Below, one piece after another: positions 7,912 through 16,796 of a stretch of DNA of 23,313 bases. Where the stretch lies: NCBI GenBank assembly GCA_947290775.1, contig CAMYPM010000024.1, positions 1 through 23,313 of the forward strand, written 5' to 3'. The first letter of the stretch is position 1, and every line of letters starts with the position of its first letter. Position numbers and translations under genes: made by a program. Source of the stretch: an uncultured Bacteroidales bacterium. Its GTDB lineage: Bacteria > Bacteroidota > Bacteroidia > Bacteroidales > Porphyromonadaceae. A model generated the notes under the pieces. It saw nothing but the letters and a program-made list of their open reading frames with translations. It ran no database searches and had not been told where the DNA came from.

Positions 7912-9279
7912 ATGATTGTACTCAAGTTTGGTGGCACTTCAGTAGGTAGTGCGCAACGCATTAGGTCTGTAGCACATTTAGTATCGCAGGTTCCGGGAAG
8001 AAAAATCGTTGTACTCTCAGCAATGAGTGGTACAACCGATGCCTTGGTACACCTTTCTGATTTACTTACAGATGGTAAGTGGACTGAGGCTGCCGAAGCT
8101 GTGGAGTTATTAGATCGGCGTTATAAAATAGTTATTGAGGAACTCTTTGATGACGAGGATCTAAAGGCACAAGCACGCTTGGCGTTACGTCCTCAATTTG
8201 ACGAGCTTAGAGCACAGACTCATAACGAATCCTTTACAAAAAATGATGAGAAGCGTATCCTATCAAAAGGGGAAATTATGAGTATTCAGCTCATGCTGCT
8301 TACGCTTCGTCATTATGAAAAAGTATTTGCCACGCATCTCAACTCTCTCTCTTTTATGCGTATCAATCATGAAGGAGAACCAGAGCCTGATTATATTGCA
8401 ACCCATCTCCAACCATTATTAAGCAGCAATCCGGGAGAGAATACTCTATTCTTAGCTGAGGGCTACATATGCGTTAATGCTTTTGGTGAGATTGACAATC
8501 TAAGACGAGGAGGAAGTGACTATTCAGCTACACTAATAGGGGAAGCTGCAGATGCTGAAGAAATACAGATATGGACAGATATAGATGGTCTACACAACAA
8601 TGACCCCCGCATTGTGAATGTAACTTCGCCTGTTCGTAAGCTTCATTTTTCTGAAGCTGCAGAACTAGCGCATTTTGGAGCTAAGATACTTCACCCGGCT
8701 TGTATAGAGCCGGCTCGACGTGCCGGTATTCCAATTCGTCTGCTCTATACTTTAGATCCTGAGGCACAAGGAACTACTATATCTAATGATACAAATCGAG
8801 ATATTATTAAGGCAGTATCAGCTAAAGATGGTATTTCAATCGTTACGATAAGCAGTAGACCCACCAATGTAGGTCGTCCCATGCTGGGAGATTTTCTCAT
8901 CTACATAGCAGACTTACTGAAGAAGCACCATCTCAAAACTGACTATATAGCCACTATGGGAGAAACTTTTCTGATTGCGTTAGAAGATTCCCATCAAATT
9001 GAATCTTTTGTACAAGAAGCACAGAAGGAAACCAATATAACCCTATCTCGCAACATGACCATTATTGCTATTGTAGGGGATATGAATTGGGAGCGTATGG
9101 GCTTTGAAGCACGCATATTGGAAGCCCTTAATGATGTGCCGATTCGTCTTATTTCATATGGCACCAGCAACTGTAGTCTGATCATTGCTGTTTCTGCTGA
9201 GGACAAGAAGCGCGCCATGATAGCGCTTAGTGATCACCTCTTTGCACACATTAATCTACAAAGTCCTGAGATATACTAA
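7912..9279 (+). CDS. lysC: Aspartate kinase
   Basis: Phosphorylates L-aspartate with ATP, the committed step toward lysine/diaminopimelate, threonine and methionine. The kinase domain starts with KFGGTS at residues 5-10 and has RRGGSDYSA from Arg198, both nucleotide/substrate-binding signatures. The last ~150 residues form two ACT-type regulatory segments (one around ISIVTISSRP, the other around MTIIAIVGDM), so feedback control by an end-product amino acid is expected. It is a monofunctional enzyme of 455 aa, without a fused homoserine dehydrogenase. It lies 15 bases after ftsE and 4 bases before menA. Confidence 0.95.
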   Translation: MIVLKFGGTSVGSAQRIRSVAHLVSQVPGRKIVVLSAMSGTTDALVHLSDLLTDGKWTEAAEAVELLDRRYKIVIEELFDDEDLKAQARLALRPQFDELRAQTHNESFTKNDEKRILSKGEIMSIQLMLLTLRHYEKVFATHLNSLSFMRINHEGEPEPDYIATHLQPLLSSNPGENTLFLAEGYICVNAFGEIDNLRRGGSDYSATLIGEAADAEEIQIWTDIDGLHNNDPRIVNVTSPVRKLHFSEAAELAHFGAKILHPACIEPARRAGIPIRLLYTLDPEAQGTTISNDTNRDIIKAVSAKDGISIVTISSRPTNVGRPMLGDFLIYIADLLKKHHLKTDYIATMGETFLIALEDSHQIESFVQEAQKETNITLSRNMTIIAIVGDMNWERMGFEARILEALNDVPIRLISYGTSNCSLIIAVSAEDKKRAMIALSDHLFAHINLQSPEIY

Positions 9280-9283
9280 AATA

Positions 9284-10165
9284 ATGACCTTCAAACAGCT
9301 TATCTATTTGTGCCGACCGCACACTTTACCTGCATCGTTAAGTCCTATTTTAGTAGCAATTGCTTTAGCTTATTCCAATGAACCATCGCTTTCTTGGCAT
9401 TATGCTCTTCTCCCTTTATTTGTAGGTATAATGGGACAAATTGCATGTAATGTAGCAAATGACTACTTTGACTTTAAGCAGGGAGCTGATAAAGAGGATA
9501 GAGTGGGTTTTGCACGCCCTTTAGCTACGGGGGTCCTCTCTGTAAGACAAGTAAAGAAAGTATTATACATAACGGTTGTCCTAACAGCTATTGTTGGCAT
9601 TATTGCGCTTTGTCTAAATTTCTCATGGTGGATCCTGGGCCTTGGAATTGCGATTATGATTGCCATATTCGCCTATTCAACAGGTCCTTTCCCACTGGCC
9701 TACCATGGATTAGGTGATGTGGCTGTTTTCCTTTTTTATGGATTGGCTGCCACTATGGGGAGCTATTATTATCTGTGTGGCTCTCTTTCATGGGATGCGA
9801 TTATTTTAGCCACATGTATGGGTTTAGCTTCTGTCAATATTCTGATCGTCAACAATTACCGAGATGTAGAAGAAGATCGTAGGGCTAACAAGCGAACCAT
9901 AGCAGTTATATACGGGAAAGAACTCATGCCTCTACTCTACCGTACCAATACGGTACTTATCCCTATCCTATGTCTTGCTTTCTATCGTCCAATTTGGAAC
10001 TTTCTCATTATGATGATCTTCTTCCTATACGAGATACGACTCTCCTCGCAACTAAGACACACGAAGGGAAAAGACTTGGACAACTTACTAAAGCGCACCT
10101 CTCAAGGCGTTTTACTGCTTGCTATCGTGCTTATTGCAATTATTCTAATTCATTTACGTTACTAA
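9284..10165 (+). CDS. menA: 1,4-dihydroxy-2-naphthoate polyprenyltransferase
   Basis: Integral membrane prenyltransferase of the UbiA superfamily that attaches the polyprenyl chain to 1,4-dihydroxy-2-naphthoate, the membrane step of menaquinone synthesis. The first Asp-rich motif reads NVANDYFDFKQGAD at 56-69, and the second is NNYRDVEEDRRANKRT from Asn190; both bind the prenyl diphosphate through Mg2+. The rest is a series of hydrophobic helices, about eight. I chose ATG 9284 (293 aa) because the protein then begins MTFKQLIYLCRPHTLP as in the family. The frame is open upstream, but that part overlaps lysC. Menaquinone is the usual respiratory quinone in Bacteroidota. Confidence 0.94.
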   Translation: MTFKQLIYLCRPHTLPASLSPILVAIALAYSNEPSLSWHYALLPLFVGIMGQIACNVANDYFDFKQGADKEDRVGFARPLATGVLSVRQVKKVLYITVVLTAIVGIIALCLNFSWWILGLGIAIMIAIFAYSTGPFPLAYHGLGDVAVFLFYGLAATMGSYYYLCGSLSWDAIILATCMGLASVNILIVNNYRDVEEDRRANKRTIAVIYGKELMPLLYRTNTVLIPILCLAFYRPIWNFLIMMIFFLYEIRLSSQLRHTKGKDLDNLLKRTSQGVLLLAIVLIAIILIHLRY

Positions 10166-10189
10166 AAGAAAGACAATAATGCCAAGGAA

Positions 10190-11197
10190 ATGGGAAGACG
10201 AAGCATAGCATTTCTTTTTTTGTGTTTGACTACCTACACACTGCTTTCAGCACAAAGCAAACAGGGAGCTTATACGTTTCTTAATCTACCTGCTTCTGCC
10301 CATACATTAGCAACCGGAGGCATTACTCTTAGCATAGTAGATGGCACAGATGGGTTACCATTCGATAACCCTGCTCTCTACGGACAGGAGGTTACAGGAC
10401 GGCTTTCTCTTTCTTATCTTAATTACATGCTTTCTATGCATGGGGTAAATGCCCTATATGGACTTCCGGTAGGCGATCGGGGAGCTTGGGCAATTGGATT
10501 ACGTGCAATGCATTATGGAAAAATAGAGTCTTACGATGCACAGAACATATCCACAGGTACTTTCTCCGCTACAGACGCAGCTTTGGAAGGGCTTTTCAGT
10601 TACGACTTGACTAATAAATTACGTGGTGCTCTGGCACTCAAAATGATCTATGCCAATATAGAGCGTTACAATGCTTTTGCAATAGCAGCGGATGCAGGAC
10701 TAAGCTACTATGATGGAGAAAAAGGGATTTCTTTGGGTGCAGCCTTAACTAACTTAGGTGCTACTATTATAGGCTTGGGAGAAAAGCGTCCTATGCCGGC
10801 ATGGGATCTCCGATTGGGATACTCACAAACTTTTCACCATGCTCCTTTTACTATACACATCACTGCATATGGACTAAATCCGGTAGCCATTAGAAACGAG
10901 AAACTCCCTGACCAAAAGTTTGCATCCAAACTACTCCGCCATTTCACAATGGCAGCAGAATATCAATATCAGCAAAGCTTTTGGGTTGCACTTGGTTACA
11001 ATCCACGATTAGCACAGGATCTAAAGGTCTCGGGAGGAAATTTTCTTTCCGGGTTTTCTTTAGGAACAGGATTTCAACTACCCTACCTTGGCGTCAGTAT
11101 AGCAGCATCCAGATACCATCCGTCCGGCTTAAGTATCATGCTTACCTTAAGCACTGACTTTGGTCAAACCAATTCCTATTCACGTAGACACTTCTAA
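10190..11197 (+). CDS. porQ: Type IX secretion system protein PorQ
   Basis: A 335-aa outer-membrane protein with a signal sequence (residues 1 to about 22, ending SAQ). The mature start GAYTFLNLPASAHTLATGG and the repeated beta-strand pattern match PorQ, a PorV-like barrel of the T9SS attachment complex, which in P. gingivalis works with PorU, PorV and PorZ in cleaving and anchoring exported cargo. Downstream order porQ-cmk-ispH is the order I recall from P. gingivalis, which strengthens the call. ATG 10190 is the only start that keeps the signal peptide. It follows menA by 24 bases. The remaining T9SS genes are not in this window. Confidence 0.9.
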   Translation: MGRRSIAFLFLCLTTYTLLSAQSKQGAYTFLNLPASAHTLATGGITLSIVDGTDGLPFDNPALYGQEVTGRLSLSYLNYMLSMHGVNALYGLPVGDRGAWAIGLRAMHYGKIESYDAQNISTGTFSATDAALEGLFSYDLTNKLRGALALKMIYANIERYNAFAIAADAGLSYYDGEKGISLGAALTNLGATIIGLGEKRPMPAWDLRLGYSQTFHHAPFTIHITAYGLNPVAIRNEKLPDQKFASKLLRHFTMAAEYQYQQSFWVALGYNPRLAQDLKVSGGNFLSGFSLGTGFQLPYLGVSIAASRYHPSGLSIMLTLSTDFGQTNSYSRRHF

Positions 11198-11210
11198 AGT
11201 ATATATCCTT

Positions 11211-11909
11211 ATGCCCGAGAAAAAGATTATTGTGGCAATTGACGGCTATTCAAGTTGCGGAAAAAGTACTATGGCTAAGGCACTTGCCAAGAGTTTAGAA
11301 TACATATATGTAGATAGTGGAGCCATGTATCGTGCCGTTACTTTATACTCCATGGAGCACAACATGTGGCAAAACGGAATGCCTCTTTTAGAGCCTCTTC
11401 GCTCTGCTATGGGAAGTATAGATATTTTTTTTCGAAGAGATGAAAATGGCGAGTTGCGTACTATGCTCAACGGGCGCGACGTAGAGGACGATATTCGTAC
11501 TATGGCTGTTTCAGAGTTGGTTAGTCCAATTAGTACCATCGATTTTGTACGCAGCAAGCTCACCTCACTTCAACAATCTTTTGGCAAGACGAGAGGTATA
11601 GTAATGGATGGAAGGGATATAGGCTCCACGGTTTTCCCTGATGCTGAATTGAAGGTTTTCGTAGTATGTTCTCCGGAAGAGCGTGCCCGACGTCGCTACA
11701 AAGAGTTATTGGAAAAAGGAGAACAAACTGATTTTGAAACAGTTCTCCACAATGTGCAAGAGCGCGATAGAATTGACTCCACAAGGGCTATTTCTCCATT
11801 GACAAAGGCAAAAGACGCCATTGAATTAGATAATTCGTCTCTTACAATAGAGGAGCAAAATGCTCTTCTTTTAAGCTTAGCACAAGATCGAATTCGTGGT
11901 AACAATTGA
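11211..11909 (+). CDS. cmk: Cytidylate (CMP/dCMP) kinase
   Basis: Transfers phosphate from ATP to CMP or dCMP for nucleotide recycling and nucleic-acid synthesis. The P-loop GYSSCGKST occupies residues 12-20 and VDSGAMYRA at 34-42 is the family's substrate-side signature. RDIGSTVFPDAELKVFVVC further on carries conserved nucleotide-binding residues. The ATG at 11211 gives 232 aa, a normal length. The frame is open further left, but those codons overlap porQ and lack family features. It starts 13 bases after porQ and its last 14 bases overlap the start of ispH, so translation of the two is probably coupled. Confidence 0.95.
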   Translation: MPEKKIIVAIDGYSSCGKSTMAKALAKSLEYIYVDSGAMYRAVTLYSMEHNMWQNGMPLLEPLRSAMGSIDIFFRRDENGELRTMLNGRDVEDDIRTMAVSELVSPISTIDFVRSKLTSLQQSFGKTRGIVMDGRDIGSTVFPDAELKVFVVCSPEERARRRYKELLEKGEQTDFETVLHNVQERDRIDSTRAISPLTKAKDAIELDNSSLTIEEQNALLLSLAQDRIRGNN

Positions 11910-12783
11910 AATAGACGAGCAAAGCGGCTTTTGCTTTGGCGTTGTAAATGCCATTCGTAAAGCAGAGGATGAGGTAAATCGTGCCCCCGATCTATACTGC
12001 TTGGGAGATATTGTCCACAATACAGGCGAGGTACAGCGTTTAGAGCAAAAGGGGATGACTACTATCGACTACGAACAATTATATGCACTGCCTCCCGGGA
12101 AACGAGTACTCTTTCGTGCTCACGGTGAACCACCTGAAGTTTATTTGAAGGCTGCTGAAAAGGGATTAAAAATAATTGATGCTACATGTCCTGTAGTCCT
12201 CAAACTTCAACGTTTTATTAGAGATATCTATCAATCCCATAAGGGAGAAGAGTGGCAGATTGTAATCTTTGGCAAACCGGGACATGCAGAAGTTAATGGA
12301 TTAGTAGGGCAAACTGATGGAACTGCTATTGTGGTTCCCTCAATTGAACAAGCGAGGAAATTAGACTTTATGAAGCCAATTGAGCTTCTATCCCAAACGA
12401 CTATGCCCTTGGACACCTTTGGCGATTTAGTTGATTATATCAAAAATAATATTGCACAGGGAGTACCTTTCTTCTACCACGACACCATTTGCCGATCCGT
12501 CGCACTCCGTATTCCCAGCATTCGCACATTTGCCTCACAGCACTCGCGCATTTTCTTCGTAGCAGGGCGCAAGAGTTCTAATGGGCACATGCTATTTACT
12601 CAATGTAAGGCAGTAAATCCCCAAAGTTACTTTCTCTCAGATCTCTCTGAATTAACTCGTGATATGCTTCCTGAAAGCAAAGATGTCAACGAAACTATTG
12701 GTATATGCGGCGCGACTTCCAGCCCTCGCAGCCAAATGGAGGCTTTGGAAACAGCTATTAGGAAACTACTTAGAATGCCCTAA
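11896..12783 (+). CDS. ispH: 4-hydroxy-3-methylbut-2-enyl diphosphate reductase
   Basis: Last enzyme of the methylerythritol phosphate isoprenoid pathway: reduces HMBPP to IPP and DMAPP using an iron-sulfur cluster. The three cluster cysteines are visible: Cys13 in SGFCFGV, Cys98 in DATCPVV and Cys199 in HDTICRS. The C-terminal GICGATSSP corresponds to the substrate-binding TAGAS-like loop. The start is GTG at 11896, overlapping cmk by 14 bases; starting here restores the family N-terminus (VTIEIDEQSGFCFG). The length of 295 aa is typical of the stand-alone Bacteroidota form. It is the last gene of the plus-strand run. The 130 bases to the convergent wbpB gene contain no clear hairpin terminator. 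Confidence 0.95.
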   Translation: MVTIEIDEQSGFCFGVVNAIRKAEDEVNRAPDLYCLGDIVHNTGEVQRLEQKGMTTIDYEQLYALPPGKRVLFRAHGEPPEVYLKAAEKGLKIIDATCPVVLKLQRFIRDIYQSHKGEEWQIVIFGKPGHAEVNGLVGQTDGTAIVVPSIEQARKLDFMKPIELLSQTTMPLDTFGDLVDYIKNNIAQGVPFFYHDTICRSVALRIPSIRTFASQHSRIFFVAGRKSSNGHMLFTQCKAVNPQSYFLSDLSELTRDMLPESKDVNETIGICGATSSPRSQMEALETAIRKLLRMP

Positions 12784-12913
12784 TAGAGACTTTAAAAGCC
12801 AAGCAGCATCCCAAAAAGGAGGCATTTTATTAGATTCAATTCCTGTGTATGTAGCCTTCTTTCTGTAATTCCAGTAGAAATCTCAACTATCAAGTTTATC
12901 TAATTGTACTTTT

Positions 12914-13897
12914 CTAACGCCTCCAACCAAATGGATGGTGCGTAAGAGGTAATTTAGCCATTGGGTGATAATCACCAACAAATCCGACAGGAGTCTCATT
13001 ACGCAGCCTATGTACCAAGTCAATAGATGGATAGGCTTCGTTGATACGGAAGCCATTCCCAGCAAAGATAGCCTGATAGCTCTCTGTATGCAGATCAGTA
13101 AAGCCTTTACTAAACTCCACTTCTTTGCCATCAATCACTAGAGTACGAAATGTAGTTGCACCCTCCGCCCTCACTTTTTCAGGCAATGTATTGGCATCAA
13201 TAGAAAGGAAATAGCGCACATCCGCATTTTTAAGCTGTAAAAATCCAGCATAGCGATCATGGGTAGCTATATGCAGTGTCTCCTTCTCAAGAGGACCAAA
13301 GAGCCAGAGTAGCATATCAAAGAAATGAACCCCTATATTGGTAGCTACTCCCCCACTCTTATGTTCGTCTCCTTTCCATGAGGCATAGTACCAATTACCT
13401 CGAGAAGTAATATAGGTAAGATCTATTTGGTAGCGATGATCTTTAGGGGCTTTGTCTATTTCCTGCTTAAGAGCTACTATAGAGGGATGGAGACGAAGTT
13501 GGAGGATATTGTATATGCAGTGCCCGGTTTGCTGTTCAATGGCTTGTAACGCATCAATATTCCACGGATTAAGACAAATGGGTTTCTCACAAATGACATC
13601 TGCTCCCAAACGTAATCCATAACGACAATGGGCATCATGTAGGTAATTAGGTGTACAAATAGTAACCCACCCAATTTTATTGTCCGTCTCCATGAGCTTA
13701 CTATTATGTCTATCAAACAGCTCCTGAATAGTAAAGAATGCAGCGTTCGGAAAGTAACTATCAATTACGCCAACCGAATCACTCGGATCATAAGCGGAAA
13801 CCAGCTGTTTGCCACACGCCTTGATGGCACGAAGATGCCTTGGTGCCACAAAACCGGCTAACCCCATAAGGGCGAAATTACGAGAACTATTCATCAT
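12914..13897 (-). CDS. wbpB: WbpB/WlbA-type sugar-nucleotide 3-dehydrogenase
   Basis: Gfo/Idh/MocA oxidoreductase expected to oxidise carbon 3 of UDP-N-acetylglucosaminuronate, giving the 3-keto sugar for amination. The N-terminal NAD-binding segment reads ALMGLAGFVAPRHLRAIK, very close to the WlbA/WbpB form, followed by AYDPSDSVG. EKP at 104-106 supplies the conserved Lys105, and His191 lies in IGVHFFDMLLW. The enzyme is 327 aa. Its start overlaps the end of wbpD by 11 bases. It is the final gene of the minus-strand run. Specificity is inferred from the partner genes: dehydrogenase, aminotransferase and acetyltransferase together make UDP-2,3-diacetamido-2,3-dideoxy-glucuronate in the known Wbp pathway. 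Confidence 0.87.
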   Translation of the reverse strand: MMNSSRNFALMGLAGFVAPRHLRAIKACGKQLVSAYDPSDSVGVIDSYFPNAAFFTIQELFDRHNSKLMETDNKIGWVTICTPNYLHDAHCRYGLRLGADVICEKPICLNPWNIDALQAIEQQTGHCIYNILQLRLHPSIVALKQEIDKAPKDHRYQIDLTYITSRGNWYYASWKGDEHKSGGVATNIGVHFFDMLLWLFGPLEKETLHIATHDRYAGFLQLKNADVRYFLSIDANTLPEKVRAEGATTFRTLVIDGKEVEFSKGFTDLHTESYQAIFAGNGFRINEAYPSIDLVHRLRNETPVGFVGDYHPMAKLPLTHHPFGWRR

Positions 13898-14471
13898 GAA
13901 GTGGTATTATTTTTCCTTCTACTAATTGATATAACGCTCCTGACTCCGGACAAATTGCCTTTCCATTCTGATTGAAGCACAACACGCAACCTCGCTTACT
14001 TACATATCCTACGACACGTGCAGGCACACCCGCAACTAATTCATAGGGACCCACATCGTGCGTTACGACAGCTCCAGCAGCTACCATTGCATAACTTCCG
14101 ATATGAGTGCCACATACGATAGTTGCATTGGCTCCTATAGAAGCTCCTCTACTTATAGTTGTAGATAGGAAGGAGTCTTTCCGTTCAATAAAGGCGCGAG
14201 GAGTCTTTATATTTGTAAAGACCACACTCGGCCCAATAAAAACTTCCTCATCGCACACTACTCCTGTATAAAGTGAGACATTGTTTTGTACTTTGCATCT
14301 ATCACCCAGCACAACCCCGGAGGCAACAAATACATTCTGTCCCAAGATGCATTCTTTTCCTATTGCTGCACCATTCATCACATGGGTAAAATGCCATACT
14401 TTGGTACCCTCTCCTATATGTGCACCCTCGTCAATCAGGGCCGTTGGGTGTATCATAACTTTGTTCATCAT
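13887..14471 (-). CDS. wbpD: WbpD/WlbB-type sugar 3-N-acetyltransferase
   Basis: A left-handed beta-helix acyltransferase of 194 aa, expected to acetylate the 3-amino group of UDP-GlcNAc(3NH2)A with acetyl-CoA. Hexapeptide repeats run from about residue 8 to 155 (ALIDEGAHIGEGTKVWHFTHV, later ASIGANATIVCGTHIGSYAMV). The middle TNIKTPRAFIERKD insert is a hallmark of this WlbB/WbpD subgroup. After the helix comes a short C-terminal tail with three cysteines (GCVLCFNQNGKAICP), seen in relatives and resembling a small metal site, though I cannot show that it binds metal. Its ATG overlaps the wbpE stop by one base (TAATG), indicating coupled translation. Confidence 0.9.
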   Translation of the reverse strand: MMNKVMIHPTALIDEGAHIGEGTKVWHFTHVMNGAAIGKECILGQNVFVASGVVLGDRCKVQNNVSLYTGVVCDEEVFIGPSVVFTNIKTPRAFIERKDSFLSTTISRGASIGANATIVCGTHIGSYAMVAAGAVVTHDVGPYELVAGVPARVVGYVSKRGCVLCFNQNGKAICPESGALYQLVEGKIIPLHDE

Positions 14472-15613
14472 TATGAGAAGAAATCCTTTACAGCGCTAAT
14501 TATATCATTTTGCTGTAGCTCTGTAAGAAAAGGGTGCATGGGTAACGAGAGCACACTTTCGGCACAAGCTTCACTATTGGGAAGAGATAGCTTATTATAA
14601 GCGGGAAACGCCTTTTGTTTATGAATTGGTAGAGGATAATACACTGTTGAGCCTATCTTTTGGGTAGCAAGACTTTGCTGTAGTGCATCACGCTCCGGCA
14701 CTCTTACCGTAAACTGATGGTAGGTATGATCGCTATAAGCTGCTTTTAAAGGTAGTATTATGGCATCTATTGATTGAAATGCTTTGTAGTATCTTTCAGC
14801 GACCAACTTACGGTACAACAATTCCTCTTTTAGGTAACGAAGTTGCACACGTAATATAGCAGCCTGTAAAGCGTCTAACCTTGAATTTATTCCTATGCGA
14901 CTGTGATAGTACTTTTTCTCCTGCCCATGATGTGCAATCTGTGTTATAGCAGAGGCAAGGCTTTCGTCGTTAAGGCTAATGGCACCTCCATCGCCAAAGC
15001 ATGAGAGGTTCTTTGTTGGGAAAAAACTTTGGCATCCGATATCTCCGATCGTACCGGTATAAGCTGTGTGTCCATCAGAAAACTGATACAAGGTTCCCAA
15101 CGCTTGTGCATTATCTTCAATCAGCTTCAAATCATAACGCTTGGCTATATGTAGAAGAGGCTCCATTGGCGCTGCTTGACCGAAAAGATGTACCACAATA
15201 AGGGCACGAGTATGCGGTGTGATAGCTTCCTCTACTTTCTCTGGAAGCATCGTGTACAACTCCGGTGAAATATCCACAAAAACAGGCGTTAGACCTAATA
15301 AAGCAACTACTTCTGCAGTAGCAAAATAGGTAAAGGAGGGTACTATTACCTCATCCCCAGGTTTCAAATCTAAGGCCATCAAGGCTATTTGTAGTGCATC
15401 CGTACCATTTGCACACGGCACTACATAACGACACTTCAAGAAATCGGACAGCTCCGAAGCAAATGCACTTAACTCTTCTCCCTCTATATAGCGTCCGGAA
15501 GAGGCAACTCGCTGCATAGCTGCATCAAACTCCTCCTTTCTATGTGAATAGACAGCCTTTAAATCAACCATACCAATAGGTTGTCTATCCACATTTTCAC
15601 AATGTGATATCAT
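14471..15613 (-). CDS. wbpE: WbpE/WlbC-type sugar-nucleotide aminotransferase
   Basis: PLP enzyme of the DegT/DnrJ/EryC1 family that aminates the 3-keto sugar nucleotide made by the WbpB partner, with glutamate as likely donor. From ATG 15613 it is 380 aa. Lys201 in SFFPTKNL forms the PLP Schiff base, and IEDNAQALG (from about 165) contains the Asp that contacts the pyridine nitrogen. The core starts with MVDLKAVYSHRKEEF. Start alternatives are GTG 15619 and ATG 15571; the last begins exactly at the conserved MVDLK. The first ~17 bases overlap the upstream LRR gene, so the LRR protein and the sugar enzyme are made from one transcript. Confidence 0.9.
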   Translation of the reverse strand: MISHCENVDRQPIGMVDLKAVYSHRKEEFDAAMQRVASSGRYIEGEELSAFASELSDFLKCRYVVPCANGTDALQIALMALDLKPGDEVIVPSFTYFATAEVVALLGLTPVFVDISPELYTMLPEKVEEAITPHTRALIVVHLFGQAAPMEPLLHIAKRYDLKLIEDNAQALGTLYQFSDGHTAYTGTIGDIGCQSFFPTKNLSCFGDGGAISLNDESLASAITQIAHHGQEKKYYHSRIGINSRLDALQAAILRVQLRYLKEELLYRKLVAERYYKAFQSIDAIILPLKAAYSDHTYHQFTVRVPERDALQQSLATQKIGSTVYYPLPIHKQKAFPAYNKLSLPNSEACAESVLSLPMHPFLTELQQNDIISAVKDFFS

Positions 15614-16784
15614 AGCCACGAACTACTAACTTATAGCTTTTCCTACCTATTTGTAGCAAATACATACCTGGCATCAAAAGGTAGCTTCCACTCTGCCTAT
15701 AATGGGCAACTAAGTGCCCATCCTTATCAAATAGCATGGCCTCCTCATTCGTATCATTAAGGTGAAGAGTCAGCTCTCTATCTACTAAGGTAAAGATCTC
15801 ATTAGCTTTCTCTTCGGAGATTTCAAGCAGCGACTTGTATTCGCTCTCCGTAATGATTTCTCGAGCCATCAAAGAAAGTTGTCGATCTTCTCCATAAATA
15901 GAACGGGTTCCATCCGGTACCACTATCATAGCAATCGGACTTCCTTTAGGAAGCAAATCTCCATTCTTGTATTTGGGAGGGAAAGCCCCGGCAAAGCTTA
16001 CAGTATCTAAGCCACTAAAGAGCCAAGTGCGAGCTCCTACGGATTGCAGTGTAGAGGGTAACTTCAAGTGGGTAAGCTCATTAGCCGCATAAAAAGCCTC
16101 TTCTTCTATATCCGTAACTCCTTCTGGGACTGAAATAGTACGGATATAGGGATGAAAGGCAAAGGCTGAAGCGCCTATTGATACTATCTTCTGCGGAAGA
16201 ATCGGTGCCAACGTTAATATTCCTCCGGGATACAGCAAGAGTTTACTATCCCTTTCGGAGATCAAACAGTGCTCTCGCACACTAAATGTACGAGACCCCT
16301 CTGCAACTTTTATTTCGCTCAATTGGTTAGCTTTATAAAAGCTCTGATCATACTCCCTTAACGAAGCCGGCAAATAAAGTTCTTGCAGTGCCGGCTCTAT
16401 AAAGCTCCGATATCCTAAGGTTTGTAGGCCCTCAGTGAAGTAGATTTCTTTAAGATTGACGCTCCAGAAGGCTTGACGTCCAATCTCCTTTATTTTAGGT
16501 GACAAATAGAGCTTGCGGATCTGATAATCAGGTATAGCCTGTCCCAAGCTATCCAGTTTGATGAAAGCGAATGGGGCGATATACTCCACCCGCCTCAAGA
16601 AAGGATCCGCTGCCATATTCACCACAGCCGTATCGCCTTTCCAAAGTTCTAAGGTAAGTCCATCGGGTGATAATCGATACCACTCACGAGGTAGCTCTTG
16701 AGCTATTCCCCGTTGGCCTGTAAGCATCACACCACAGAGGAGGAAGGAAAATACAACAAAAAATAAAGATTTTGATCTTCTCAC
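15597..16784 (-). CDS. BspA-like leucine-rich-repeat surface protein, probable T9SS cargo
   Basis: A 395-aa exported protein. The signal sequence covers residues 1 to about 29 (hydrophobic FFVVFSFLLCGVML). Two blocks of BspA/LRR_5-type repeats lie at about 88-160 and 198-265, with the pattern I..IG..AF....L..I.LP..L. Such proteins are commonly surface adhesins. The last ~65 residues resemble a T9SS C-terminal sorting domain: a beta-rich run, LFDKDGHLV from 351, PGMYLLQI at 372-379 and KLVVR at 385-389, which parallels the usual 'YD..G..V ... PGVYIV... KVVVR' pattern. Start is GTG 16784; no upstream alternative exists before an in-frame stop, and later starts lose the signal peptide. It starts 12 bases after the deaminase stop. 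Confidence 0.8.
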   Translation of the reverse strand: MRRSKSLFFVVFSFLLCGVMLTGQRGIAQELPREWYRLSPDGLTLELWKGDTAVVNMAADPFLRRVEYIAPFAFIKLDSLGQAIPDYQIRKLYLSPKIKEIGRQAFWSVNLKEIYFTEGLQTLGYRSFIEPALQELYLPASLREYDQSFYKANQLSEIKVAEGSRTFSVREHCLISERDSKLLLYPGGILTLAPILPQKIVSIGASAFAFHPYIRTISVPEGVTDIEEEAFYAANELTHLKLPSTLQSVGARTWLFSGLDTVSFAGAFPPKYKNGDLLPKGSPIAMIVVPDGTRSIYGEDRQLSLMAREIITESEYKSLLEISEEKANEIFTLVDRELTLHLNDTNEEAMLFDKDGHLVAHYRQSGSYLLMPGMYLLQIGRKSYKLVVRGYDITL

Positions 16785-16796
16785 TATACTTTTACA

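Noticed and set aside
12784..12913. Bidirectional terminator between convergent ispH and wbpB
   Set aside because: Expected from the gene layout, but I found no stem with a T-tract on either strand in these 130 bases.
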